This document shows, one piece after another, positions 11,851 through 23,697 of a stretch of 64,000 nt of DNA (within the stretch, counting starts at the first letter, position 1; each line of letters starts with the position of its first letter). Origin of the DNA: Dryomyza anilis (lineage: Eukaryota; Arthropoda; Insecta; Diptera; Dryomyzidae); assembly GCA_951804985.1 (NCBI GenBank), contig OX638132.1, positions 44,244,791-44,308,790 on the forward strand. Reading direction: 5' to 3'. The translations under genes and the position numbers were made by a program. The notes beneath the pieces are model-generated. The model made no database searches. It saw nothing but the letters and a program-made list of their open reading frames with translations, and had not been told where the DNA came from.

Positions 11851-12171
11851 ATAATAATAATAATGTAATAGTTTGGCGCTACAGTCCTGTATAGAACTTC
11901 GGCCGAGCTCTCTCACCATTTTGAGCTGTGCGTGATATATTTGTACTCAAAGTGGTGGGGCCTACAGATTATTGCTGAATCCGAACGGCGGGTGAGAGCT
12001 TTTTCATAGGCAATGGTTTTACTCTCGTATGTTTGCCATTTACTGACGAGAGGTAGCGCGGTATAGAAAAATGTATCTACGAAGAGATGTTGTTAGCCCC
12101 AGTCCAGGCTTGAACCGGGTATCTTTCCGCTCGCAGTCCAACGCACTAACCACTGAGTTACCACGGCTACA
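11851..12171 (-). mobile_element. tRNA-derived SINE, subfamily a (U2)
   Basis: Orthologous to the U1 SINE at 4124-4441: the right flank 'attaatttctta' is kept. The left flank is replaced by 'attgttctta' because of a deletion that removed the left target duplication. The A box has one change (gagtta for gagcta on the plus strand). Confidence 0.82.
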
Positions 12172-12851
12172 ATTAATTTCTTAGGTATCAAAAATATTGT
12201 TGTTGTTTTCGTCCCAAAAATTTAATGAACACGTGTTCGTATAGTTGTTGTTTTTCGATCTTACTTTGTCGCTATTATGTTTTGTTTTGCGTCTGTCCAC
12301 AACATCTGTTTGTCCGTGAGTCTGTCTGTCGATATGTTGAAAGTAACTAAAAGCTATTATTTCGAAGCTAACATAAAAAAAATATATTTTAGTTAATTTT
12401 ATTTTAGAATTTTATTACATATATGTATTTTTGTATATTAAATGACTTCTTTGAATACTCAATGTAATTGAATTGTTTATTTTATATGTATTTGTATTAT
12501 TATTTAATTTAATATATGTATATTATTTTGAAACCGTTTACTTACCTTATACACTTTCTCCTCTTCTGCAGCCTCTACTGTTGATTATGTGTAAACCCTC
12601 CACACGTTACCAATAAGCGTTGTATAGTGTATTTAGATAACAATGGAATGAAATCAACTTGGTATTTATGCGAAATTGAAGTACAATTTTTCTTTACGAA
12701 CTGAAACCATACCAACATTCGTTGGAAAATTCGTTTTTTTCTATTTTTGTATTTTTAACATTCATACATACACAGAAGCTTGCTTGTCTGGCTGTGCTTT
12801 GTTGTTCTATTCGTGAAAACCAGGGCTAGGAACCGAAATTCTATTGTTTGC

Positions 12852-13045
12852 GGTTCCAGTTCCGGTTCTATAAAAAAATTAAAAAAATGGTTCCGGTACC
12901 GGTTCTTAAATTATTTTTTATTTCGGTTCCAGTTCCGGTTCCGGTTCTATAAAAATAAAATAACAATTCCAGTTCCGGTTCCATACAAAATTTCAAAAAC
13001 GGTTCCAGTTCCGGTTCTATACAAATAAAACGGTTCCGGTTCCAC
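12852..13045. repeat. GGTTCC minisatellite (U2)
   Basis: Homologue of 5010-5205 with an extra ggttcc block near 12935 and one fewer near 13005, showing unit-to-unit length change typical of slippage or unequal exchange. Confidence 0.85.
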
Positions 13046-13133
13046 CCGAGCCCTGGTGAAAACACACACATGCAAAAATTGTATATCATGCCGTTTTTTG
13101 ATACCTAAGAAAAAAAAATCTGCAATCAAGACA

Positions 13134-13690
13134 AATTGAAGCGTTGGTTGCAATAAGGGCGTTATGTGGAAAAGTAAGTTTTGAGATATTTGCGTTTAAA
13201 GTTTTTGAATGTCCGTATATCAAGTAATGAACCAATATTATTGATTCAAATTTTCCATTAAAATTTGAACTTTTAGATTTATTATGCACTTTTAAAATTT
13301 ATTTTAAAGCTCCTATTAATATATAAAATAATTAATTAAAATAAAAGATTTATACGCCCTTATTGCATAAAACGAGTAATATAATTTGGGCGTATTGAGT
13401 TTTAAAGCTTTTATCATTAGATAAATGAAAAAAATACAGATTATTGTGCATAGATTTAAATTACTTTCAAAATGGCTCAAAACTAAATTTGCTCTGTTGA
13501 AAACTCTGAAAAAAAATATTTTTTTTTGTATGGAGATAACGCTCTTGTTGCATAAAACGACAAAAAACATTATGCAATCGATGTGGGATTTCACAGGATG
13601 GTAGAAGGCACTGCTGGGATCATTCAGTGCGAATATTGCAAAAAGGGCGTTATGATACCTAACGCCCTTGTTGCACCCAACGCTTCAATT
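13134..13690. mobile_element. Foldback / TIR element (U2)
   Basis: Copy of 5296-5892 with both inverted ends retained ('aattgaagcgttgg' / 'ccaacgcttcaatt'). It has an internal deletion near 13452 of about 39 bp compared with U1. No open frame of interest. Confidence 0.65.
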
Positions 13691-16600
13691 GTTCTTAGTT
13701 ACTTTTTTGACACCTAAGAACTTAATGTCTGAATATCTAGAAAAATTTGGCTTAGTTACTTTCAACAGACAGACAGGCAGACTAACAAACAGATGGCGAC
13801 CTCGCAAAACAAAGCATACGAGCGAATATTACAGACAGAGCAATATCGATGAAAACAACAACAACAATACAACAATTCTTTTTGCGAACAATTTTGCGTG
13901 TTCTTTTTGGTTTTTTATAATCAAAAAATTAACTTCTGAAAATCCAGTTGAATAAAGTTTGTTTACTTTTTTGACAACTAAGTAATTTGCTTTCTTGATA
14001 TGCAGATGACAAATTCTTGAATTTGTTTATTGATATTAGTCAAATTCTACTATTTTTCTTTCTAATCGAATTCTTCTCGAGTTTTAGAATTTTATTTCCC
14101 TCCGTGTAACTTATTGTACTAATTGTTAATCTTATAAATATACAAATATACATAAACACGTAAAAATTACCAGTTCATTAAATTCAAATAAGATCGAGTT
14201 TTAAGGAGTAGTGGTATTTTGTTCAACTACGTATTTATTTTACTAGATTTTTACTAGTTTGTTGCAGGGATAACAATAAAAAGCAATTTATGGTAATATT
14301 TTCATTTATTTATATATCTTATGTTATTTCTTATTATAACTAGGTAATACTTAATAAAAACACATTTATTACAATCAATAACAATGTCTTAAATGGTAAA
14401 CCTTATATAATTTAAAAAGTAGTATTCGACAAATGATGAATTGGGGTGATGAATATCGTACACATACACACAGAAAAATCCTCTTTTGGCATGAGGTTGG
14501 AAGAACTAAAATGTTTGTTGGCCCAACTAACTTCATTCGAATAAATCAAATTGTCAACATTTTTTTGGCGGAACTGCTATATTAGCCTATACACTTGAAA
14601 TATTAGTCTATACACTCCCCCAATGGTTCTTAATCTCTACTAAATTGTTTTAAAGGAGTTCGAAATTTGTTGAAGTACAAACTGCAAATCTTTTAGTTTT
14701 GACAATAACAACCGACTAAGCGGTTTATTGGTTGGCACAGTAAATCTCTACTCGGTGTGTATTTAAAAGATGTTTTAACAACAGTGGGTTGACAAACGTC
14801 GGTTGTTAAAAGTGAGCGGACTGTGAAAAAATACCGTAACATTTTTTATTGCAGAAATCCCCAAATAGACGTAAACGGACCTAAAGACATTATTTATAAA
14901 CAAAGATACAATAATTTTTGCCAAGTATTACAATACTAGAATGCTTCAAAGTTGGCAACACTGGGTATGCCACTTATTTCGCTGACATTTCGACACATTG
15001 TTACGTGCCTTTACGTTAATTCAATACTTTAAAGTACCGTAAAGATGTTCCGAATACGGGCCGTAAATACATTTACTCATCCACCTATTATTGCAGAATT
15101 TCCGGAATACTTGCGGATTGTTTTCATCGGAGTATAAGCTTGTAAATATGTAACGTATACGGCACGTTTACGTGCCTTTTGGTTCATTGGGATGACTATT
15201 GGGAAAAAAATGTATGTCTTTTCATTGTCATGAAAACGTTCAAAGACAGTCAAGGTTACGGACAATGTCATGATAATAAATGATAAATGCTGTTTAACCT
15301 TCTTATGGTCTATGGCCTTTTTATAAATCTAATGATAATATCGGATAACAATTACATACAAATGTGAGCAAATATGTAATTCAATTCAACATTACTGATA
15401 GTTTTAAACACAATAGTTTTATATATGTTATTTGAACTAATATCTCAATGATATATTTCTAAATGAAATATTACAAACTGCGCAAATAATTTATATCAGC
15501 ATCCGCATGCGTATTAAACCGCCCATTGCTAATTCTTGTTTCCAGTTAACAAATATTATTAACTAAAATAAATATGAAAACATATACTAGGGATGTTAAT
15601 CTGAAAAAACTCAATTTGTCGATGTTTTCTGATGTGTCGAAAAAAACTTCGATTTTTTCGATGCATCGAATGATAATTTATTAGGTAAATAATTTCTATT
15701 TTGATTAAGATAAAAATGATATTTTAATATAAAATGTTAAAGGTGAACTTCTTCGTTCGTAAATCTTACAATAAAGTTCACCTTAAAACTTTTTTTTATA
15801 TTAAAAAATATTATTTAAATTTTTTTTTGTTTTTGTGTCAGTTTGATTTTCGTGTGACACAATTCGAACAGCCGCATAGCATTAAAATTAAAATCATACA
15901 TTTTTCAAAGTGCCATTAATGTGAAACTATGGCTACAGAATCATGACGAACAGTAGGCAAGAACACGATAATATTGCATTGTCATCTAGTTTTAGGCTTT
16001 GTTTAAAATTTAAAGTCTCTAGCTCATCGGGAAGTTAGTTTAAAAGAGAGTTAAAAAGACGAGAGACCGAGCTAATAAAAAAGTTTTAAAATATGTTTAA
16101 TATGTTTAATAAAATTTCAGGAAACGCCATTTTGAGAAATGCACAAAAAACCGTATAAAGCCAACGCACAGTAGGGTATCTTCATATGCTTAACGGCCAA
16201 TAAGACTAAAAATGGTCCTAGACAAATGAAATTTAATACACATGTTATCCTGTTTAAAAATAGGCGTATTCTGTCAAGGGACACGCCCACCATCCATACA
16301 AGCCACATGCTCATGTACCTATAACTCGTAAAATATTTGAAATAAAGTTATAAAATTCAAAACATATGAGTCTAGCAAGCACGTTAATATATTTTTCCAA
16401 AATGGGCGTGATCCACCTTTTGCAAATTTTTATTTCAAATGCATATTTCAATTTTTTTAAATACTTCTAAATCATTTAATAGTTTTATTTAATCAATAGT
16501 CCAATAATAAATAGTCAACAAAATATTGGTTCTATTTTAAACACATTTTATCATTGCTACAAACTTTTCTTGTCGCTCTAACATATACGAATCCAGCCAG

Positions 16601-17153
16601 ACTTCAAAAATATCACGTATTTTTATTTCAGATGTCCCATGGAAAAATCGATAAAAATTAGAAAAATGCACATCATCAGCAAGTAAGAAGTTATTTTTTA
16701 TATTAAGCATACTTGTCAAATATTATATCGAAAATTTGCAATAACCTTTTTTATATTTTCCTATCTAAAGTTCGGATTTTTTTTTAAATGCAACATTTAC
16801 AAAACACTATTTAAAAATGTTAACTATCGCTTCATTAGACAAAATAAAATAGACACAAAAAACATTTACTAATTACAAATATCCTAAGTATTTATAATTT
16901 ATTCACTGTAAGCCTATTTCTATGTTAACAAAGAAAATATAACATTTTGAATAAGAAGTTTTTAAATGAACATATTTTTTATAAAATATTTTTTTAACAA
17001 GTCAAACTTTGATGTTTACGAATTTTAAAGATATTTTTATTGATTCCTACAATTCAAGGAATTGCCTTTAAATTCTCATACCATTTTTTCTATTATTTCA
17101 AATTTTACAATTCGTATTTTTGGCCTCAATTTCCCCACTGTACAACGGTAATT

Positions 17154-17460
17154 ATAATAATAATAGTTTGGCACTACAGTCCTATAAGAACTTCGGCCGA
17201 GCTCTCTCACCATTTTGAGCTGTGCGTGTTATATTTGTACTCAAAGCGGTGGGACCTACAGTTTATTGCCGAATCCGAACGGCGGGTGAGAGCTTTTCAT
17301 AGGCAATAGTTTTACTCTCGTAGGTTTGCCATTTACTGCCGAGAGGTAGCGCGGTATAGAAAAATGTTTCTATGAAAAGATGTTGTTAGCCCCAGTCCAG
17401 GCTTGAACCGGGGATCTTTCGGCTCGCAGTCCAACGCACTAACCACTGAGCTACCGCGGC
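17154..17460 (-). mobile_element. tRNA-derived SINE-a insertion with 13-bp TSD
   Basis: Best-proven insertion in the window. The direct repeat tacaacggtaatt flanks it at 17141-17153 and 17461-17473, and the same site in U1 (9371-9383) is empty with a single copy. The element is therefore exactly 307 bp: tRNA head on the right (gctaccgcggc edge; A box 'gtagctcagtggttag' and B box 'ggttcaagcc' on the minus strand) and (taa)n tail on the left. The head keeps all promoter positions I can check. Insertion happened after U1 and U2 separated. Confidence 0.95.
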
Positions 17461-18058
17461 TACAACGGTAATTTAAAGTGTTAAAATTCAAATAGAATCC
17501 GTAAATAATTATTTAATTGATTATAATGAAATTTAACATTTTTTACAACATATCCCCATATCAGCTATAATATAGAAGATATATAGCAAATCCAGAAAAC
17601 CTTTAACTTTAAGGGTTGAAAAAATTTCACAAAAAAAAAAAATTGAGCGCATCTTAGCGCTTTTCAATATAAGCGTATAGGCCCTTATGTATTGTAAATC
17701 TGTTACGTACATCACTTATAATGAAAACCGTTAAAGAAAGGGATTGGTAACGCCATATTAGTCTAAAATTCTAAATTGAATAAGAGTAGTGAAATTATTT
17801 TTATGACATAATATTTCAATATATTTCAGTTTAATATATTATTAATTTATCGTTAGTTTAAAGTTATTGAGTTGGATTGCGAGCCAAAACGTCCCAGGTT
17901 CACGCCTGGACATAGGGCTAACAACATCTTTTCATAAAAACATTTGTCTATACAGCGGTACCTCTCGGAAATAAATTGCAAACATACTAGAGAAAAACAT
18001 TGTCTATGAAAAGCTCCCACCTGTCGTTCGAATTCGGCATTAAACTGTCGGTCCCACC

Positions 18059-18903
18059 CAGTGTTCTCACTCTACTCTGATTGGATCTACTCCATTTCAT
18101 TTGTATTTTTTAAATCTACTTCTCTACTCAGGTAGTAGCATTTTCTAGTCCTTTGTCATAATTTTCTACTCCCTTTTACTAAAATCAACTTACTTTTGCA
18201 AAAATTGCTTACATTTTTAATTTGATGAGAACCATTTCTTGCGCCCCAAAATTGTCAATATTATAATTATATAATCCTAATTACTATGATCAATTATCTG
18301 TAAAATAAATGTAATATTTTTGCAATGGTCTTTAAATTGTAGAAGTTATAATTAAGGGTGTGTGAGAGTTCGAATAAATTGCTGACTAAAGTAAATTTTG
18401 TCGGTAATGCATCGTTTACTTTTCAATTTAGAAAATTTTTGAGCAAACTAAATTGAACTAAATTTGAAGACAGCAAACAGACATGGCAAACGAATAAAAA
18501 CCCGTACAATTTAGTTTAGTCGGCAATTTAGTCGAACTCGCATACACCCTAAATATAAAATTGTATCACCTTTTATAAATACAATTTTAAAAACACCATG
18601 AATTTCATTGGGTGTTCCAGATACACTCCAACTCCAGAATATACCATCCTGTATACATCAACATTATAGAAAATCCATATAATCAGGAATGAATAAAAAT
18701 GTTAAAATTAACATATCTATTAATTTATTTGAATCTAATCCATATTTCTAACACCTTCCATCAAATTTACTACAATATTTAATTTTCTACTCATTTTACA
18801 TCAAATCTACACCATTTTGCAATATTTTCAATTCTACGACATTTTACTCATTTCTACTCCACATATTTTTTTCCATTTGCATTGGCGAAAAGTATGAACA
18901 CTG
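18059..18903. mobile_element. hAT-like MITE with 8-bp TSD
   Basis: Ends CAGTGTTC...GAACACTG, flanked by an exact 8-bp duplication gtcccacc (18051-18058 and 18904-18911) of SINE sequence that occurs once in uninterrupted SINE copies. An 8-bp duplication with CAG-type ends is the hAT signature. At 845 bp with no transposase frame it is non-autonomous, and part of its length is a nested MITE. Right-end remains are found at 10171 and 52471. Confidence 0.88.
18356..18549. mobile_element. Harbinger-like MITE nested in the hAT-like MITE
   Basis: Terminal inverted repeats of about 35 bp begin GGGTGTGTG(c/a)GAGTTCGA and end TCGAACTCGCATACACCC; flanks are TAA on both sides (18353-18355 and 18550-18552). 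A 3-bp TAA/TTA target and GGG...CCC ends suggest PIF/Harbinger. The U4 copy (51890-52125, 236 bp) keeps an internal block of about 55 bp missing here. No coding capacity. Confidence 0.78.
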
Positions 18904-19058
18904 GTCCCACCACTTTGAATACAAATATAACACGCACAGCTGAAAATGGTGAGAGAAGAGAGCTCGGTCTAAGCTCTTCTAGGACTGTAACATACAACGA
19001 AAACACTAGTGATTGAATTAATTAACGATATTCGGATTTCTCCGTATTTTTTCATTTT

Positions 19059-19734
19059 TATACCCTACACTAAGAGTGAAAGGGTATATTCAGTTTAGTA
19101 CTCCGTTTGTAACACCCAGAAGGAAGCACCTCCGGTATGGAAAAGTATATATATTCTTGATCAGCGTGACCTCCTGAGTCGATTTAGCAATGTCCGTCTG
19201 TCTGTTTAAATCCCTACTACTTTTAAAATTGAAGAGCTAGAAAAAAACTTATAACTTAGATAACTTAGCTGTATGTTGGCGAGATCGGTCCATTATGACC
19301 TATGATCCGACCACTTATGTTCAAATACCTCATATAAAATGTACATATATATTTCAATTTTTATGTATACGTGCTTAGGTAATCTTTTTTGGTCAAATAT
19401 ATATTTACATCATGCTCAAATACATGATAATAATGTTTTCCGGCGATAAGACTTGTGGTTCACAAAAAAAAAAATCGAAATTCGGTACACCTACCCATTT
19501 GTAAATATGGGTATCAAATGAATGGAAATTCTTCAGCGATTGAATGTTTGTAGTTATTTTCAGGATTCGTATACCCTGGTGACCTATATATCATTTTGAA
19601 TGGTAACCACACATAAGTGTAGGGTATTTATAGTCGGCTTAGACCGACTATAATTTTGATAATCCCAACTATCATAATTACACCTACTTTAAAATTTCCC
19701 ATGTGATATAACCTTCCCAACTGGTTTAAACATA
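19059..19734. mobile_element. Fly-type MITE-like repeat
   Basis: Insertion relative to U1, where 'ttcatttt|ttaaacataa' near 10319-10330 is uninterrupted. It begins 'tataccctacacta' and has the inverted 'tgtagggtattta' near 19618-19630. Internally it carries the 'gtaacacccagaaggaag', 'ttcttgatcagcgtgac' and 'gtccgtctgtctg' blocks that I know from a repeat widespread in fly genomes. Next to the inner end is a perfect 9-bp stem with 6-nt loop (tatagtcgg-cttaga-ccgactata, 19629-19652). The exact target duplication is unclear because of the T run. Confidence 0.65.
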
Positions 19735-20139
19735 AATATGAATTTTGTAAGGAAAATTAGCAATTATGTTAAATTACTGTGAGAACAATATGTTTATATA
19801 CTAAAAACTTTATTTTCCTAGTTTTACTATCATACAATTCTTTTTCACATGTTTTTTTTTAACGTGACAATGCGGATAATAATATTAATGTTAAAAATTA
19901 GATTTAAGTTTTTACTTTGTGTTTTTATACTTAGCATTTTCAATTTCTAATGTTTTGTTTTTTATCAAATGTTTTTTGGAAACTTTGTTTTATTTCTAAA
20001 ACAAAATTTTCATTGTTTTCATATATATTAAATACATCAGGTTATAGAGAGCAACGTTTAAAATTGTGAAAATTTATAAATTCCTTGCAGAAGATATTAA
20101 GGATACATATCTTAAGGATAATCAACGTACGTATTTAAG

Positions 20140-20370
20140 ATGTCAACAATCAATACGCATATTGAGAAGCTGCGTGGCGGTGAAAATTTCGATGATTGGA
20201 AATTTTCCGTGGAAGCGTACTTCCAAATGAAGAATCTTTGTAAAGCAGTGGCAGGCACAGAAGATAATGCAGATAAGCTGATTCAAACAAAATCGGAGCT
20301 GATATTGTTGGTGGAAAAATCAAATTTTCCACACATTCGTACATGCAAGACTGCCAAGGAGATCTGGTAA
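20140..20370 (+). pseudogene. gag: copia gag, N-terminal stub (U2)
   Basis: Same 76-residue stub as 10751-10981, truncated at the same base after 'gagatctgg', so the truncation predates duplication of the units. A few replacements distinguish it (T for A in the 'QTKSEL' stretch, N for I in 'EKSNF'). The primer site upstream has lost 17 bp: 'ggttat' at 20040 runs straight into 'agagagc', a deletion between two ttat repeats, so this copy could not prime reverse transcription. Not functional. Confidence 0.85.
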
Positions 20371-20374
20371 TGGA

Positions 20375-21054
20375 AAATTATAAGGAAAACACTGCATGCA
20401 TGTGCATGGCAGATGTTTTATGATGTATTTAGATATTAAGTGTATTTTAGTTTTAAGATTTTTTTAGATATAAATGTAAGTTTTCTTTAATAAAGAGTCA
20501 GTCAACATTAAACCTCCGATCGAACTAGTTATTTTTTATATTAGAAAAATTTTCAGATATGTTTTTATAAATCTTATATACCATTTTTTATATACTTAAA
20601 TATATTATATTATTAGAATTTTTTTATTAAATACACTGTATTACATTTTATAAATAATAATAATAATAGTTTGGCGCTACAGTCCTGTATAGAATGAGCT
20701 CTCTCACCATTTGAGCTGTACGTGTTATATTTGTACTCAAATTGGTGGGACCTACAGTTTATTGCCGAATCCGAACGACTAGTGAGTGCTTTTGCCAATG
20801 TGAGTGCCAATGTTTTACTCTCGTAGGTTTGCCATTTACTTCCGAGAGGTAGTGTTGCATAGAAAAATGTTTTATAAGAAAAACATGTTGGTAGTCGCTG
20901 GGGATCGAACCGCGGACCTTTCGGCTCGCAGTCGAACGCAACAGCGATTTTTCGCTCGTAGTCCAACGCACTAACCAGACGATCTACAGACGCTATTCCA
21001 TTTAATATTGAATTTTATTTCATAGGGTATTTGTGCATGGTCATGGCCTGAGGT
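20375..21054. repeat. Tandem unit U3, truncated by element A
   Basis: Third unit start: BEL-like 3' end, SINE-b, then 'catggtcatggcctgaggtg' where U1 and U2 continue 'agtacataatc'. At 21054/21055 the unit is cut and gag of element A begins in mid-gene, so this is a rearrangement breakpoint and not a clean insertion. Confidence 0.8.
20654..20993 (-). mobile_element. tRNA-derived SINE, subfamily b (U3)
   Basis: Third copy of the 3341-3672 SINE. It has a small rearrangement in the body ('gccaatgtgagtgccaatg' near 20794, a partial duplication). Left flank 'tattacatttta' compared with right flanks in U1/U2 supports an original 10-bp target repeat. Confidence 0.8.
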
Positions 21055-22449
21055 GAAATTAGCACAAGAAATTTCGTTATACCATAAAGAAGCTTTAAGA
21101 ATAGAAGAAAATTTAGAAAACATAACAACAGATAGAACAATAATTGAAATGCCTACAGACGATAGGCGTACGAAATCTGGTTCCGGTGTTCAAGGGCGAA
21201 GATTCACCGTACCTAAAAACGGAGCTTCTTAGATTTATAGACGGTTGTAAGGCAGCGAATCTTAATATAAGTGAAGAAAATCAAGAAGAATTCATGATAT
21301 ACGTTAAACTGCGTCTTGATGGAGATGCATATGAATTAGTGAGTACTAAGAAAATCGATGATTTAGAATCATTATTTGAATTGCTTAAAAACACATATTT
21401 AAAGGTAGCTACATTAGATTCCGTACAATACAACATAAGACAAGCATATCAAGGAAGAGGGGAAAGTTTGAGGGCATTTGCAAGGCGATTAGAAGTATTG
21501 CAGTCAAACGCAAACGACATAGCCGATACAATGTACAAAAAGAAGAACCTGCCAACGGACGTTTTTAACACAGAGCTAGTAAATTCAGTGCTCAGCATTT
21601 AAAGTAGGAGTGAGTGACCCGACTGTAAAGATACTACTGTTGAGTAGCAGGGCGGATAATTTAAATGATTTATTAGATGAAGCGTTAAGGGCAGAGGCTA
21701 CAATACAGAGGGGGCCGAAACTACCGAAGGAACTGTATAGTTTGGAAAAAATACCGAATGGAACTTCGTATAGTAAAAATAATCAAGAAAATGATATTAG
21801 AATTTTAAGACAAGATAGGGGTAAAAATCAAAAAAATAGAAATAATGGGTATACAGGGGGTGCCATGAAAAAAGGGCCAGTCTGTTCTTTTTGCACTAGA
21901 CCAGGACACACAAGGGATGACTGTTATATCCGCAAAAATACACCATTTTGCAGAGAATGCGAGAAGTACGGACATGAATCGAGTTGGCGATGCGGATTAA
22001 ATAGATTGGAAGGGTGCCAGGAGCAACAACAAAATCAGCAATACAAAGAACTTCTAAATAACGGTTACCAACAGCCGCAAAATCGTAATCAACAATACCA
22101 AGGCTTTCCGGACAACGAATATCAAAGTCAACAGAAACCAAATCAGCCATATCAAGGAGGTAGTGGAGGTTTTCCCAATCATGGAAATAACAGTAATTAT
22201 TATAATAATGATACTAATAATAATAATACTAATTATGGTAATGAAAATAATGGAAATAATAATCCTTTTAGAAATAACCACAGTAATAACGATAAGCCTA
22301 ATAGGCCTTACAGAAGTAATAGAGCATGTTATGGGTGCGGTCAAGTTGACCATATGATAGCGGATTGCCACGCTAAGCAAAATGTTGGGCCAAACGGTAG
22401 TAACAATCACAATAAGGGAAACTACCAGGGGCCCAGTCAAGGCCAGTAA
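21055..22449 (+). pseudogene. gag: Element A gag (Ty3/gypsy-like), 5'-truncated and frameshifted
   Basis: Gag of an LTR retroelement, normally the capsid/nucleocapsid precursor. Visible pieces: a capsid-like region ('PVFKGEDSPYLKTELLRF', 'LKNTYLKVATLDS', 'QAYQGRGESLRAFARRLE') at 21144-21602, continued in another frame by 'SDPTVKILLLSSRADNLND' (21610-22449). Three zinc knuckles follow: C-S-F-C-x4-H-x4-C (about 21883-21925), a variant C-R-E-C-x4-H-x5-C, and C-Y-G-C-x4-H-x4-C near 22330, separated by a long Gln/Asn-rich linker. Frame breaks occur near 21165 and near 21600, and the 5' end plus LTR are missing at 21054/21055. Basic, Q/N-rich nucleocapsid supports RNA binding. Certainly defective. 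Confidence 0.82.
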
Positions 22450-22496
22450 GCTGGGGTCCCGTTAACATTAGTAAAGTTAGATCAAAGGTAGAAATA

Positions 22497-22835
22497 GTGG
22501 ATCATATGCAAGGGGAGCCTGTGATCACATTTGCTACCAAAGTTGCGAATAACAGCCAAAAAACCGTGAGCGAAAATATTGTTCATCAAACGTCGGGAGT
22601 GACCGTTGATACATATGTTGAGCCACCGTGTTTGGTCTGTAAGGAGAAGGTGAAGGCAGAAAAAATGGGCGAAAATATTGTTCAACAAACGTCGGGAGTG
22701 ACCGTTGATACATATGTTGAGCCACCTTGTTTGGTTCGTAATACAGTAGCAGGTATAATAATTCATTTCATACATTTTATAAGTATTGTGTCGATTACAT
22801 TAGGGAACAAAATAAAAAAAACTAGCAGGATATGA
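22497..22835 (+). pseudogene. Element A gag-protease linker with in-frame 99-bp duplication
   Basis: Open stretch between gag and protease in a frame different from both. It contains two copies of a 33-codon segment (starting about 22571 and 22670: 'ENIV(H/Q)QTSGVTVDTYVEPP'), differing at few positions. I do not recognise a domain. Most likely the C-terminal gag or N-terminal pol linker, with a recent tandem duplication that kept the frame. Confidence 0.5.
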
Positions 22836-22929
22836 AAAATATAAGGGAACATTTGGAGAGGAAGTAGTAAAAGTAGGGTATAGAGTAAACAACTTATTAT
22901 CAAGAATATCAAAAAGTTTTGAGAATTTC

Positions 22930-23445
22930 GTGGTAGAATATAGTAAGAAGATTAGATGTAATATGTATGGGTTTAGTAAAAGAGGGAACCGTATAATATG
23001 CAGTAGGCAGGGTGATTGTTTCAAACTACCTAATGTAAGTGATGTTTTCATCGAAGTACCTTGTGAGGCTGCTAAAAATGGAAAACTCATATTACTGGTA
23101 GATTCGGGAGCAGATGCTAGTATAGTAAAGGAGGGGGCGATGACAAGATTTTCAGGTTTTGATAAAAATACTCAGAAGGACTTTAGTGGTGCCTTTGGGG
23201 GATGCGTAAGGACATTAGGGACAATAAACATTCAGCACAGTAGTATTGAGTGGTTCTGGTTAAAGATGCATGTAGTGGCAATTGAGCAAGGAATACCCGC
23301 TGATGGTATAATAGGACGGGATAATATATGGAATAAGTCCATAATAAATGCTATAGATAAGAGTTTAATATTTTATGATAAAGATAAAAACAATACTATA
23401 CAATTACCTATGAGGACACGGACAGATATGGAAAATATTTTTTAA
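22930..23445 (+). pseudogene. pol: Element A protease (retropepsin)
   Basis: Retroviral-type aspartic protease: 'LLVDSGADASIV' carries the catalytic D-S-G-A, and 'ADGIIGRDNIW' is the usual I-I-G-R-D motif about 75 residues later, giving a domain of normal size within a 171-residue open frame. It would process Gag and Pol polyproteins inside the particle. The frame stops at 23443-23445, while pol-like coding similarity without known motifs seems to continue to about 23697, where a MITE interrupts. In this copy the protease is separated from RT by the MITE and stops. Confidence 0.82.
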
Positions 23446-23697
23446 AATCAGGAATTAAAAATAGAACCTAGAACCGCAAAGATAGTATCATTACGTTTAA
23501 AAACAAAAATTACGATCGTATTAATACATAAACAAGAAATTTGTCCAGGAGTAAGCATATCGAATGTCAGCAAAAATAGAGTTTATGTCTCAGTTTTAAA
23601 TGCTACAGAGAAGGAAATTATAATAGACAGTACCTTTAAACCAAAAATTTCAAATTTTAATCAGTATAAAGAATCGGATACAAATAATTCTACAATA

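Larger units (their letters stand above)
17870..19004 (+). mobile_element. SINE-a, plus strand, split by a hAT-like MITE
   Basis: The left part (about 17870-18058) starts inside the tRNA-like head ('gttggattgcgagcc', degraded B box 'ggttcacgcc') and runs to 'gtcccacc'. The right part resumes with 'gtcccacc' at 18904 and continues through 'acaaatataacacgcac' to about 19000. The A-box end is missing. Substitutions are many, so this copy is older than the 17154 one. Confidence 0.8.
10985..20374. repeat. Tandem unit U2 (about 9.4 kb)
   Basis: Same order as U1 with insertions and deletions. Relative to U1 it lacks about 200 bp before SINE-a (the left TSD of that SINE is lost) and gains about 100 bp at 12463-12570, a SINE at 17154-17460, a 17.7-18.4 kb block with a SINE>MITE>MITE nest, and a fly-type MITE at 19059-19734. 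The 12172-12850, 13691-17153 and 19735-20139 stretches hold no gene I can support; they are AT-rich non-coding DNA shared with the other units. Confidence 0.85.

Noticed and set aside
22163..22357. Ile/Met-rich frames opposite or alongside the gag linker (22054-22440 and 22163-22357)
   Set aside because: Out-of-frame readings of the Asn-rich aat/aac codon stretch in gag of element A.
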